From Zanthoxylum bungeanum (Eukaryota > Streptophyta > Magnoliopsida > Sapindales > Rutaceae): a stretch of DNA of 64,000 nucleotides. The stretch is from assembly GCA_019454045.1 (NCBI GenBank), contig SKCR01023736.1, positions 1-64,000 on the forward strand, given 5' to 3'. The notes beneath the pieces are model-generated. The model made no database searches. It was given only the letters and a program-made list of their open reading frames with translations, and had not been told where the DNA came from. Shown piece by piece: positions 45,276 through 56,720 of this stretch. The stretch's first letter is position 1; each line of letters begins with the position of its first letter. Both the position numbers and the translations under genes were made by a program.

Positions 45276-47241
45276 TGTTGGTTTCTATAATTAGTCCCAA
45301 AGAAAGATTAAGCCATAGAAATACACAAGTATATACATGCAAAGCTTGAAGCATGGCGGAATCATACTTACTAAGCTTTGTGACGAAAATGATGAAGAGG
45401 ATCTTTGAGTCTTCAAGGTGGAAGTTTCGGCCAAGCAAGAAGATGGAGAGAAGCTTCAAGTCTTCAAGTGTTCCAAGCTCCAAGGTTGTTTCCCTATCAC
45501 CTCTTTTGATCTTTCAATGTGCTAGCAAAAATGGAGAAATGAAAATGATTTTTCTGCCTTTGTTTGAAGCTCACGGCGTGAGCAAGAGAGGAAGAGGGAG
45601 TGAGCCTTTTGATTTTCCTTTTCTCTCTTTATTTGTTTCAAAAACCGTAAAAGAAAAAGAAAAGAAATGATTAGATATCATTTCCAAAATGAATTTTTTA
45701 TTATAAAACCCTTCAAAAACCGTGAAAGGTTTTTCCCTCCAAAAATCCATCAAATGGCATCACTTACTTTATTGAGAATAGAGACAATGTATCATCCCAT
45801 AAAGGTGTCTAGATACATCCATCTACTAGTCGTGTCAAGTAATGAGACTTCGCGATGTGATTTGCGGGTCCCACTCGTTTCAAAATACGAATGTGTCCGC
45901 AAACACTTTCGGGCTCGGTTTCGCTAATTCCGAATTAACGAATTTCCGTGCGACGTGAATTAAATAATTACGCCTAGCGAATTACTATTCGGATCGCATA
46001 TGATTAATATAAATTCCTATTAATTCGTTTGCCCGAATTAAAATCCAATTTTAATTCCGCGTCGAAATCTAATTTCGTTTAATATATCGAATACATTATT
46101 TTATCGATTAATTCCAAATCAATCGTTATCTCTCTCCTAATAAGGCATTTTATCCAAGATAAAGTTTCTCCGCAATTAATCCAAGATTAATAAAGTTCGA
46201 ATCAAACATCATAGGTGAATCTTCAGGAAGCGACCCAAGAGATCTCCGGATATGTTGGCAGTAAATACGGTCGTTGGATAATCCAAACACGTACGTACCT
46301 CGTACTACGTTTTTACCGATTTACAAGACAAGGTTGGCTTCTAGCAAAGCGCCATGCCTACCCAATTCTCCAGAAATATTCTTACTGGAATATTAGATCT
46401 TTATCAAGCGTAGTATACCGTAGTATCGCGTACATCGATCCAGTATCGAACGATCACATGTTAGGCCTGGGGCTGGAAATGTGTCTGCCCCGTACGAAAC
46501 ATATATCGGATATCAAACAACTAGTCTCTTTAAATCGGACAATCCTGACCTGGTCATATTGTCCCGACGGTTGCAACCTTTTATAGAGTACTAGTTCTGT
46601 ATCCTGCGTGATCATCATCTCCATATGTCTGAAGTGATACTTCCATCTTGACATCACATCCAGTACACTACGATTCTCGATAAACCCAGAAGAGGCGTAC
46701 ACAGAACCGGTTAAAGCCCCGAACCACCACAACCAAAGTTTACCGATTGTCGCAAGTACTAGCGATGCAAGTCTCAGGTTAAGACCATATACACCTACCC
46801 TGATGCGGCCTCCCATAGACACGCAGACATACTACCAATGGGATTCCGCGGGGTCTGTCCAGAGCGAAGCTGTTTTCCATACCATCGGTAAAACACAACC
46901 TCCTATCGCACTTGCATAAGTATCCAATACTTAAATATATGAGAACTATGCCGTTGTTCCATCACAACTCGCACAAGTGCAATACTAGTCTATTCCACAT
47001 TATCGATGTCCGATCTCGATAATACTCCGACTAGGGATATTTAATGATTAAACCTTTTATATTGATACTGTCTCATATTATCTCAATACGGAACTAATCA
47101 TATGGACTTTTGCCATTAATATATCAAAGTAAATAATTTTACAAAACGGCAAAAGGCAATTTCATTATCACATAGTTAATTTTGTACAATAATACAATAT
47201 CATTTACAAAACAGTGACGCTATGGGTCATAATGTCTAACA
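45276..47241 (-). repeat. G: 5' LTR
   Basis: The partner of 36825-38784, with TGTTGG...CTAACA ends, followed by duplicated GTAAA. The palindrome array is at about 45925-46190. A local rearrangement near 46000 disturbs the arms of one palindrome relative to the 3' LTR. Confidence 0.93.
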
Positions 47242-47530
47242 GTAAACGCGTTCGAACCGTAAACAGAAGGTTCCCGTTCGAATAGCGTTCGTAAACTGTT
47301 CGAACGGGAATGAAACAGAATTCACACGTTCGTATGGCGTTTGTGAACGCGTTCGAACGGAAAAGAAACAGAATACTCACGTTCGTGTGGCGTTTGTGAA
47401 CACGTTCGAACAGAAATGAAATAGAATGCTCACGTTCGTATGGCGTTCGTGAACGCGTTCGAACGGAAATGAGACCTGATGCATGATAAGGCAAAATGCA
47501 TGTACGTTCGTAAACGCGTTCGAACGGGAA
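47242..47530. repeat. 53-bp repeats with CGTTCGAACG palindrome in F 3' LTR
   Basis: The palindromic word CGTTCGAACG recurs with a period near 53 bp. The matching array in the 5' LTR has ACGCGTTCGAAC at 58516, 58565, 58618, 58671, 58724 and 58796. G is inserted in the first unit of this copy. Confidence 0.85.
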
Positions 47531-47639
47531 CAGACTTGATGCATGAAATGGGATGCAATACATAAACAACAAAATAAAGGGGCGCGGCGAAGTACTGCTG
47601 TAAAGGTGGCCTTTTGGGGCTCTTGATCTCTCAAAGAGG

Positions 47640-48215
47640 GACCTTTAGACCAACATACTAAGCCCATGCGCGTCACATCAAATCATGCATACAAACACAA
47701 AGACAATCATATCAAACTAAGTATGCCCGATTGAGCGTATCTTGCATTCAACCGGACACACATCAACCGGCGCTGCAAAGCATCGTGGTAAAGGGCTTTA
47801 AACCCCTCCCCATGGGGGATCTTTCATTCCACTTACTAAGCCCATGCGCTTGATTGAACCATGCATAAAAAAAACATAAAGACAATCATATCAAACTAAG
47901 CATGCCCGATTGAATGTATCTTGCATTCAACCAGACACACATCAACCGGCGCGGCAAAGCATCGTGGTAAAGGGCTTTAACCCTTCCCCATCGGGGATCT
48001 TTCATTCCACTTACTAAGCCCATGCGCTTGATTGAACCATGCATAAAAAACATAAAGACAATCATATCAAACTAAGCATGCCCGATTGAACGTATCTTGC
48101 ATTCAACCAGACACACGTCAACCGGCGCGGCAAAGCATCGTGGTAAAGGGCTTTAAACCCCTCCCCGTATGGGATCTTTCATTCCACTTACTAAGCCCAT
48201 GCGCTCGATTGAGTA
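47640..48215 (-). repeat. 176-bp tandem repeat in F 3' LTR
   Basis: About three units, each holding CATGCCCGATTGA, ACATCAACCGGCG, and GGGCTTTAA...GGGGATC. The units are the same as those in J (5579-6130) and in the F 5' LTR (58920-59480). Confidence 0.85.
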
Positions 48216-49110
48216 ATGCACAAATAAGCAACATGCAGAATTTAAGTGACGAAAAATAAATAAACCAAAGCAACACAAAACAAAAAGGGGTGCCGTTTAC
48301 TCAAGTGATACGTGGAGTTGTATCCCAAGTACAGACCGCACTACCGTCCATTCGGATTCGGCTACGGAATTTACGTCTGGGTTTCCATCCTATATACCAC
48401 AAGAGACGACACTTCCATTCATCCAACATCCACAACAAACATCATATACACAACAAATGCAACAAATACAGAAAATATAATCAAAATAAATGACCAGAAA
48501 TTAAATAGAAATAAGAGTGAAAAATACCCTCAGGTCTAACCTTTTTAGTTGTCATCGGACTTGCGTTTCGCGGAGATCGGAAGGGATAAAAGCTCCTTAC
48601 TCTTCCGGTTCACTAGCTTAGCGTTTTGGCTCGCTGTTCCACTGTTTCTTCCGCTGTTTTGGCTTCGTTTTGTTGATGTTTTTGCTGTATTTCTGCTCAC
48701 TGTTTTGGCGTTTTAGGCTATTGTTTTTAATGTTTTTTTAAGGCTTTAAGTGCAGATTTTTTTTTGTGTTTTTTAAGAGTTAGATGTGCAGTTTTTTGTG
48801 ATGTGTGGGGGGGGTTTAAGGGGCTGTGATTTTCGGTAATGGAGGGACTGTTTGCCGCTATTTAGGGGCGTGTTTACTGGTGTTTTTAAGGTTGGTTTGG
48901 GCGTGATTTGGGGCTGTGAAAATAGGTTAAAGATGCGGCAATGGAGGGGTGGAGGATGGTGGTGTTTTTCGGTTATGGAGGGATTAGATGAAGAGAAATT
49001 TCCTTGCCTCTTTTCTACCTTCTTGCCGTGAACCTTGAAGCTTTTTCTTTTTATTTTTTTTGTGAATTTTCGTGAATTTTTTGAGACCAGGGGAGGCTTG
49101 GTGAAGCTTT

Positions 49111-49119
49111 GTTTATATA
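49111..49119 (-). promoter_or_regulatory. F LTR: TATA box candidate
   Basis: On the minus strand TATATAAAC lies just upstream of AAGCTTCACC. The 5' LTR counterpart is at about 60378-60387. It is the only canonical TATA box I noticed in this LTR; the start site is inferred. Confidence 0.5.
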
Positions 49120-49792
49120 GAAGAGAGCTAGGGTTTGCCTTTGTCTCACAAGGAAGTGATCTAGTTCCCAAATTAGGAGTCCTAAGAATGGTATACACAA
49201 GATTGAGGGGGGACAAAATATTTTAAATTAGGAAGTCAACTATTTTAAATTGGTAGATGTCTTATTAGATTAGGAAGTCAAATATTTGATTGGTTTTAAT
49301 TGGTTAGGATTGATTTTAATTAGGCATATCTTCTTTTTTAATTTTAGTATATGATATATTCAATTATTTAAATTAGGCATGATTTTAGTTTAAGTTTGGT
49401 AAATGTTTTATTTAATTATTTAATTAATTTATTAATATCTTATTTAGTTAATGTTTTAATTAATATTTATTTATTTAATTTGGGATGTGTTTTATGGGCT
49501 TTGGGGGGCTAATTGGGCTGGGGTGTGAGGCTAGCAGCCAAACTAGGAATACCGACTCCGTTCGAACGCCAATTCGAACGTGGCACGAACGTCCGCAATC
49601 TGCCTGACGTTCGAACGCAGTAACGAACGCAGCACCAATGAAGACAGTGAACTTGTGGAATGAACTTGATGACGCACTTATTCTGAATTTCCCCTTCCGA
49701 CCTCCGTTTCCCGCAATATCCTTAGCTAAAAAAGTAGTGCCTCCAACTGAGACTCATCATCGGGTTTCACATGCGAAAATGCAATGCCTACA

Positions 49793-49815
49793 GTCGCCCC
49801 CACTTTGATGGGGCT
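49793..49815 (-). other. F: polypurine tract
   Basis: On the minus strand a purine-rich CATCAAAGTGGGGGCGAC abuts the LTR start at 49792. It is conserved in D. Confidence 0.85.
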
Positions 49816-50760
49816 TGTGCAGTGTGTGACAATGACAGTCCTATCAAAGTCTATGCAATGCATTTTTTTTTCTACTTACCTGGCTAGCTAGCTGTCTCGA
49901 GCTAAGCTGATACTGCAGTGGACCTCGATCCTGAGACGTATCTCAATACTGCTGATGATGTGGGCCTCACCCGCAAACTGATGTAATGTGGAGCCTCGCT
50001 CCTCAACCGATATGGGCCTCGCCCCCAAGCTGACATGATGTGGTGTGGAGCCTCGCTCCCCAGCCGATATGGGCCTCGCCCCCAAGCTGTACAATGTGGA
50101 GCCTCGCTCCTCAGCCGATATTGGCCTCGCCCCCAAGCTGATATAATGTGATGTGGAGCCTCGCTCCTCAGCCGATATGGGCCTCGCCCCCAAGCTGGTA
50201 CAATGTGGAGCCTCGCTCCTCAGCCGATATGGGCCTCGCCCCCAAGCTGATATAATGTGGTGTGGAGCCTCGCTCCCCAGCCGATATGGGCCTCGCCCCC
50301 AAGCTGGTACAATGTGGAGCCTCGCTCCTCAGCCGATATGGGCCTCGCCCCCAGCTGATATAATGTGATGTGGAGCCTCGCTCCTCCCGATATGGGCCTC
50401 GCCCCCAAGCTGGTACAATGTGGAGCCTCGCTCCTCAGCCGATATGGGTCTCGCCCCCAAGCTGATATAATGTGGTGTGGAGCCTCGCTCCTCAGCCGAT
50501 ATGGGCCTCGCCCCCAAGCTGATATAATGTGATGTGGAGCCTCGCTCCTCAGCCGATATGGGCCTCGCCCCCAAGCTGATATAATGTGATGTGGAGCCTC
50601 GCTCCTCAACCGATATGGGCCTCGCCCTTTTCCGTCTTCAACACCTGTTTACACAAAATAGAACAAACACAAAAAGATGCAATATGGGTTACGTGTATGC
50701 ATGTATGCAGGAGTTTTCTTATTCTGTTGGGTTAGGTCTTCCACTGGCGACCAAGTCTTC
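49816..50760 (-). other. F: 3' untranslated region
   Basis: It lies between the pol stop and the polypurine tract and is filled mostly by the satellite array described separately. The regular peptides with GARPISAEERGST are read-through of the repeats, not a protein. Near 50690-50710 there is a TGCATGTATGCA word that D has a relative of near 30970. Confidence 0.75.
49985..50635. repeat. 57/52-bp dimeric satellite in F 3' UTR
   Basis: GAGCCTCGCTCC recurs at 49991, 50048, 50099, 50156, 50208, 50265, 50317, 50373, 50423, 50480, 50537 and 50594. The spacings alternate 57 and 50-52 in the first nine copies and then settle at 57, which shows a dimeric higher-order unit of about 109 bp. Each unit contains GATATGGGCCTCGCCCC. 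Confidence 0.92.
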
Positions 50761-53700
50761 TCAAGCAAAGTACAGCTTCAACCTGTCAACATTGATTGGT
50801 TCTGTGAATTCATTTCCCTCGAGGTCCGACAACTTCACTGCTCCATTTCCCATGACTTTCTGAACGATGTAGGGTCCTTCCCAGTTCGGCCTGAATTTCC
50901 CTCTCGGATCTGTCGTCGACGGCCTCGACTGCTTAAGTACTAAATCACCCTTTCTGATCTTTGTGGGACATACTTTCTTGTTGAAGTCCCAGGCTAGTCT
51001 CTTCTAATATAACTGCATGTGATGTAAGGCTCTCATCCTTTTCTCGTCCAACAGTGCTAACTGATCAAATCTCTGTGGCCCATTCTGACTCAAGTAACTC
51101 TGTCTCTGCTAATACCCTCATAGACTGTATTTCCATTTCCACCGATAGTACCGCTTCCATCCCGTACACTAAAGAGTAAGGTGTTACACATGTTGCTGTT
51201 CTGATTGATGTTCTGTACCCCCACAAGGCATACGGTAGTCTCTCAGCCCAATCCCTGCAGTTCTCTGTCATCTTAGCCAGAATTGTCTTCACAGTCTTGT
51301 TGGCTGCCTCAACTGCCCCATTCGCTTGTGGCCTATAAGGTGATGACTTATGATGGCCTATCCCGTACCTTTGTAGCATTGCCTTTGTCTCTCCTTGAAA
51401 CTGTATCCAATTGTCCGTGACCACGTGGTGCGGCATACCATACCGACAAATGAGGTTCCGTGCTATGAACTTGGCCATCTGTTTTGCTGTAACGTTCCGG
51501 AACGACTCAGCTTCTACCCACTTTGAGAAGTAATCCACTGCTACTACTATGAAGCGATGCCCATTAGATGCATTCGGTCGAATTTCCCCAATCATGTCAA
51601 TCCCCCATGCTGAGAACGACTATGGCTCTGACAACCCGTGCAACTCTGTATGTGGCAGATGACTCAGATTGCCATGTATCTGACAGTCGCGACAGTGTTT
51701 TACCATCCTTGCGCAGTCTGTCTCCATAGTCGACCAATAAAACCCCTGTCTCACTATCTTGCGGGACAAGTTCAACCCATTCATATGCGGACCACATACC
51801 CCGACATGTACCTCTTCCATCACTTTCTGAGCTTCTTCTTTTCCCAAACATTTCAACTGAATGCCGTTTGCTTGTCTTTTGTACAGTTCTTCTTTCAAGA
51901 TCACATATTGAGAGGCCAATTTCTGAATGGCCAATCTGTCTTTTCTGCCGGCCCCTTTTGGGAATTCCCCGTGCTCTAGATACCTCTGAATGTCATGGTA
52001 CCAAGGCTTACCGTCGTCAATTTCCACTTCCATAACTTTCTCTGTCTCATAAATCGGCCTGTTTGCTGTAGTCAATACCAATGGTCTCATCACTAACTTC
52101 TCTGGATTCTCCCAAGTAGCTGCAAGTGTGGCCAGTGCATCTGCCATCTGATTCTCTTCTCGCGGCAAGTGTTGAAACTTACAATTAGGGATGGCCTGGG
52201 CCAACTCTCTGAGGTGGAAAAGGTAGGGCTTCAATCGTTCCTCTTTCAATTCCCATTCTCCTTGCAACTGACGGATTACCAGCATCGAATCTCCGTAGAC
52301 CTCAACACTTTCGGCTTTCAAGGCTATCAATGGAGTCAACCCAAAAGCACAGGCTTCATATTCGGCCATGTTGTTTGTTACTCTGAATGTTAACCTCTTG
52401 GCCATGGGCAAAGTATCTCCCTCGGGGGTCACTATCACAACTCCAATTCCGGCTCCTTTGTAATTAACTACTCCGTCGAAATACACTTTCCATCCCTGAA
52501 CTGCTATAGCACTGATTTCTTCATCTGGGAACTCAAACTTATACTGATCCCCCTCAATAGGCTGTAGTGCTAGGAACTCCGCCACTGCTCGCCCTTTGAT
52601 TACCTTGGAGGTGAGGTACTCAATGTCAAACTCTGTCAACAATACTAACCATCTGCCCAACTTTCCCACTAGCGACGGCACTGAATGCAGATACTTCAAA
52701 GGGTTCTCTTTTGCCACTACCTGGATCTTGTAGGACTGGAAGTAATGTCGCAACTTTCTGGAAGCCCACACTACTGCCAAACAGATCTTCTCTACCTCTT
52801 GATAACGAGCCTCATACGGGAGCATCTTCTTACTCAGATAGTAAACTGCATGTTCTACCCCTGTCCCATCTGCCTGTACCATCATTGCTCCCAATGCTTC
52901 TGACTCTATAGCCAAATACAGTACCAAAGGCTTTCCCGGTCTCGGAGGTTTCAAAACAGGTGGCTTTACCAAATACTCTCTGATTCTGTCGAAGGCTGTC
53001 TGACACTGTTCATTCCATTTTACTGGCTGGTCTTTTCTCAACAGCTTAAAGATAGGCTCACACACTGAAGTCAACTTGGCAATGAACCGACTGATATACT
53101 GAATCTTCCCAAGGAACGCCCTGACCTCTCTTTTTGTCTTCGGTGCTGGCATCTCGGTGATCGCTTTGATCTTCTCAGAGTCTACTTCTATTCCTCCCAT
53201 TCCAACTGTATGTCCCAGCAGTTTCCCTGACGTTACCCCAAACACACATTTCTTGGGGTTCAATCTCAAATTGTACTTGTCAACCCTCTGAAGGAACTTC
53301 TCAAGTGCCTCAATATGCCCGTCCCTTGTCTCGGACTTCACCATCATGTCATCCACATATACTTCGATCTCCTTGTGCATCAAGTCATGGAACAAGGTAG
53401 TAGCCATTCTCTGATAAGTAGCTCCTGCATTCTTGAGCCCAAACGGCATCACTTTGTAACAATAAGTACCCCACTCGGTGACAAAGGCAGTCTTGTGCTT
53501 ATCTCCCTCTGCCATGAGAACTTGATTGTACCCAGAAAACCCGTCTACAAATGAATACATGGCCGACAAAGCTGCACTATCAACCAATACATCTATATGC
53601 GGTAGAGGAAAGTCGTCTTTCGGACAAGCCTTATTGAGGTCTCTGTAGTCCACACACATTCTGACCTTTCCATCTTTCTTCGGTACCGGCACAATGTTGC

Positions 53701-54237
53701 TAACCATTCAGGATATTTTACCACTTCCAGGAAACCCACGTCAATTTGTTTCTTGACTTCTTCTCTAACCTTCTCAGCCCATTCTGGTCTCATTCGTCGA
53801 AGTTTCTGTTTCACCGGCCTCATGTTCGGATAAGTCGGAATAGAATGTTGAGCAATGCTTCTATCTACCCCGGGCATGTCTTCATAGGACCAAGCAAAAA
53901 CTCTTGCATACCTGATCAATACTTCTTCTATTTTCTCCCTTTCCCCAGAAGTAACCTCACTTGCAATTAAAATTTCCTTAGGATCCTCAGGTGTCCCAAG
54001 GTTAAAGGCATTTCTCTTGGTGGAGTTGATATCAAATATGCTTAGATCATGTAATGGGAAAAGAGAAGACTCAGCCAAGTAAGCAGAAATACTGTCTTTA
54101 TTGCTAGCAAAAGAAGGAGTACACTCAAATAAATCTGGGAGGTAAACATCCTCATCATCTACGGATATTTCCTCCTCTACAACAATGTCTTTCTCAGGTT
54201 CCTTCTTCTCATTGAGGGTCAATGTCTCCAGCTTCAT
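50761..54237 (-). pseudogene. F: pol (RT, RNase H, second RNase H, integrase), few lesions
   Basis: The frame opens at ATG 54235-54237, overlapping the gag-protease stop by four bases. The RT N-terminal region lies at 53715-54000, with a one-base loss near 53709. RT continues in 53707 downward with the active site YVDD (53348-53360) and the first RNase H/connection domain (about 52960-52650). The second RNase H is at about 52500-52160, with YFDG, NNMAEYEA, YGDSMLV and NQMADALA. The integrase HHCC region is at about 51820-51690, and a TGG-to-TAG stop is at 51620. The integrase core (51595-51150) has VAVDYFSKW, VTDNW and AVEAANK; the glycine after VTDN is replaced by W. A frameshift near 51070 and a stop near 51005 precede the tail, ending at 50761. 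The double RNase H is the diagnostic Tat feature. Confidence 0.9.
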
Positions 54238-56720
54238 GAGTTCCTCCTCCCATTTTCACCCTCTTGCTTCTTCTCTTCAACCAACAGCTTCTTTCCCAAC
54301 AGGTCCTGGAAGATCTCAAATCCGGGCACCACTACTCCATTCACCTCTACTGGTTCAGGCTCACCTTGGTACCCCGAAGCCTTCACAAAGTACTCCATCA
54401 ATTTCATGCCCTTCTTCTTGATCTTTGGCTTCTCATCATCAGACTTGTACCCCAAACCTCTTCTGGTTGTCTGGCCTCTGAAATCTGGCAGTTTCGAGCC
54501 CTCACCTGGCTCATACTTCATCTTCCCCATGATCCGGGCTACCCTGGGATCCACCCACTCCTCAAAAGTTGCTGATACTTGGAACCTTGTGAAGGGCAGT
54601 ATTTCCAAGGCGGCGACTGCATTGTCTATTTCAGCTCTGATGGTGACAATCTCTCCCCCGAATGGGAACTTAATCATCTGGTGCAAAGTGGAGGGCACGC
54701 CCCCAAGCTTGTGAAACCATGGCCTCCCCAACAATAAAGCAAATGTAGCTGGAATATCAAGCACAGTAAACTCAACCTCATCTTCAATCGGCCCTACCTT
54801 GACCATTGCCACAAAGGTACCCTCAACGCCGCGCTTACTATCATCATAAGCTTTGATGGTCATGTTGGAAGGGTCCAAATCTGTAGCCTTCAAACCCAAC
54901 CTTGTCAGAATTTTCAACGGGCATACATTGATAGATGAACCGTCATCTACCATTACACATGAAGTCCTTTTGCCTCTTACTTCAGCCCTGATGAACAATG
55001 GCCTGTTGTGATTCCTCCCCTCTGCCGGAAGTTCATCCTCGGAAAATGAAATCTGTAATGCCTCTTTCTGAACAGCCCCAACAAACATTGTAGGGTTGGC
55101 ATCCTCCGGCACAACAATTTTACTCAAGGCCTCAACCATGGCCCGTCTATGCTCTTTAGATGCACACAATAACTCCCATATGCTGACTTGAGCTCTTGTC
55201 TTCCTCAATTGTCTCAGCACTACATCTCCTTCAATATTCTCTGAATTCTCAGGCATTTCTCTCCCATCAGTCAAGGTTTCTTTGCCCTTATCCGCCACAT
55301 CACTATAAAAACGCCCACTGCGTGTCATTCCCTTTACTTCTTCTTCATCACTGCTAGAGAAGTCAAGCCAGAAATTCTTCCCCAACTCAGGTTCACCCTC
55401 ACTGCTGCTGTCCCAAATTCCAAGGCAAAAGGCTTCAGGGTAGAAGGTTTTTAGGACATAGTCTTCTGGAAGGCCAGAACTAATCATGTAGGTTGGTGGG
55501 GGTACAGCTCGGTAATTGGGTAAGGGGTTTCTGTTTGTGTCTGGTTGTTCGGTTTCAGGGTCAGGTATCTTTTTGGAGTCAATGAGGTCTTGGATCTCGT
55601 GGCGCAGTCGGGCACAGTTGTCAGTGTCGTGGCCCTTCTGCTGATGGAAATAACAGTAAAGGTTGAGATTGAAATGTGGTGGTGGTGGGTTTGGGATAGG
55701 TTTGGCTTCTAAAGGCTTTAGGAGTCCCTGCCTCTTCAATTTCTCAAATACCTTAGACAAAGGTCTCCCAAGGTTAGAGAACCTCCGATTCCGGACAGCA
55801 GCCACCTCCGCTAACACGGGCTTGGTACCTGACATACCTCCAACAGGCCTCCTATTTAGGCCAAAGAACTTCCTGTTTTCTGCTTCCTCCTCTTCAATGT
55901 CCATGACAGTCTCCCTCAACTGCCGGAAGTCTACAATCATTGAGGTCATCCTCCTCAACTTACTGTAAATAGAGGGCTTTGTGCCCTTGATGATCATCTT
56001 GATTTGGTCCTTCTCAGAGGGCCTAGTCTGCATCTTCAGTAGCTGGCCTCTCCAGCGATCCACATACTCCTTGAAGCTCTCATCCGGCTTCTGCTTGATA
56101 TTTTCCAAGTCACGGAGTGACAAGTCAATCTCCAGGTCCGTGACATATTGCTTTAAGAAAGCATCAGCTAGCTCCCTCCAGTCCTCCTTAACCTGCTTGT
56201 CAAGGCTATGGTACCACACTACGGGTGCCCCTTCGAGCGACATCCCGAACATCTTTTGTACTTGGCGCTGAGACAGGCCAACTGAACTCATAACAGATAC
56301 ATACTGACGGAGATGCACCCTCGGATCCCCGTTCCCATTGAACTTAGCCAAATCCGGCATCTTAAACTGCGCCGGCAACTGCTCCTCAAACGTCATTGTC
56401 TCATAATCTAGCAAATCTTCATTCTTACCCCTCATCTTGCGGGTAACGGATTCAACCTGATCCCTGAGTTTCTGTATCTCTGCCTGAGACCCCAATATTC
56501 TGCCCGCTGCATATTCTGCCATATCATCCTCAAAAGTGGGGACATCATCCCCCGATCTGACCGGAGGCACTTCCTGCCTTGTATTTTCTGAACTTCCCCC
56601 AGTACGAGACCCAGCTATACCAGCCACAGCAGTAGTCAATGCCTGTAACTGTTCAGTGATTTTTGCAAGATTGTTCTCTAACTGATCCATTCGGGACACC
56701 TCATTATCTGATTCACTCAT
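54234..56720 (-). CDS. F: gag-protease polyprotein, intact frame (828 aa)
   Basis: The protein begins MSESDNEVSRMDQLE, a probable coiled-coil N-terminus. Residues about 130-260 match the gypsy gag domain (WYHSLDKQVKEDW, FKEYVDRWRG). Residues about 357-370 are the zinc knuckle-like CYFHQQKGHDTDNC typical of Tat elements. After an acidic linker, the aspartic protease has VDDGSSINVCP near residue 592 and LLLGRPW near 665. A Gly-patch-like region (GLGYKSDDEKPK) follows near 760. The frame runs without interruption to TGA at 54234. It lies between leader and pol. Gag packages element RNA and the protease processes the polyprotein, by analogy with the family. Confidence 0.9.
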   Translation of the reverse strand: MSESDNEVSRMDQLENNLAKITEQLQALTTAVAGIAGSRTGGSSENTRQEVPPVRSGDDVPTFEDDMAEYAAGRILGSQAEIQKLRDQVESVTRKMRGKNEDLLDYETMTFEEQLPAQFKMPDLAKFNGNGDPRVHLRQYVSVMSSVGLSQRQVQKMFGMSLEGAPVVWYHSLDKQVKEDWRELADAFLKQYVTDLEIDLSLRDLENIKQKPDESFKEYVDRWRGQLLKMQTRPSEKDQIKMIIKGTKPSIYSKLRRMTSMIVDFRQLRETVMDIEEEEAENRKFFGLNRRPVGGMSGTKPVLAEVAAVRNRRFSNLGRPLSKVFEKLKRQGLLKPLEAKPIPNPPPPHFNLNLYCYFHQQKGHDTDNCARLRHEIQDLIDSKKIPDPETEQPDTNRNPLPNYRAVPPPTYMISSGLPEDYVLKTFYPEAFCLGIWDSSSEGEPELGKNFWLDFSSSDEEEVKGMTRSGRFYSDVADKGKETLTDGREMPENSENIEGDVVLRQLRKTRAQVSIWELLCASKEHRRAMVEALSKIVVPEDANPTMFVGAVQKEALQISFSEDELPAEGRNHNRPLFIRAEVRGKRTSCVMVDDGSSINVCPLKILTRLGLKATDLDPSNMTIKAYDDSKRGVEGTFVAMVKVGPIEDEVEFTVLDIPATFALLLGRPWFHKLGGVPSTLHQMIKFPFGGEIVTIRAEIDNAVAALEILPFTRFQVSATFEEWVDPRVARIMGKMKYEPGEGSKLPDFRGQTTRRGLGYKSDDEKPKIKKKGMKLMEYFVKASGYQGEPEPVEVNGVVVPGFEIFQDLLGKKLLVEEKKQEGENGRRNS

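Larger units (their letters stand above)
36825..47241 (-). mobile_element. G: full-length Ty1/copia element (10.4 kb), youngest insertion
   Basis: The element has paired LTRs (1960 and 1966 bp) that are almost the same sequence, an exact GTAAA duplication, a primer site, a polypurine tract, and all gag-pol domains in the order gag, protease, integrase, RT, RNase H. It is inserted in the 3' LTR of F. Several frameshifts break the polyprotein. It is the nearest thing to an autonomous partner for the decayed copia copies A, B, C and L in this window. Confidence 0.93.
47242..49792 (-). repeat. F: 3' LTR, second part
   Basis: The LTR resumes after G with GTAAACGCGTTCG and ends GCCTACA at 49792. 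It contains the 53-bp array (47242-47530), the 176-bp array (47640-48215), a TATA box on the minus strand (49111-49119), and more TTCGAA-type words near 49560-49640. Confidence 0.9.

Noticed and set aside
49888..50609. Repetitive peptides with GARPISAEERGST and similar frames in several frames
   Set aside because: They are read-through of a tandem repeat in the F 3' UTR: open in several frames because of the period, without start context or homology.
49985..50635. CRISPR array
   Set aside because: Regular spacing but no unique spacers: the whole unit is repeated, in a plant retrotransposon 3' UTR.
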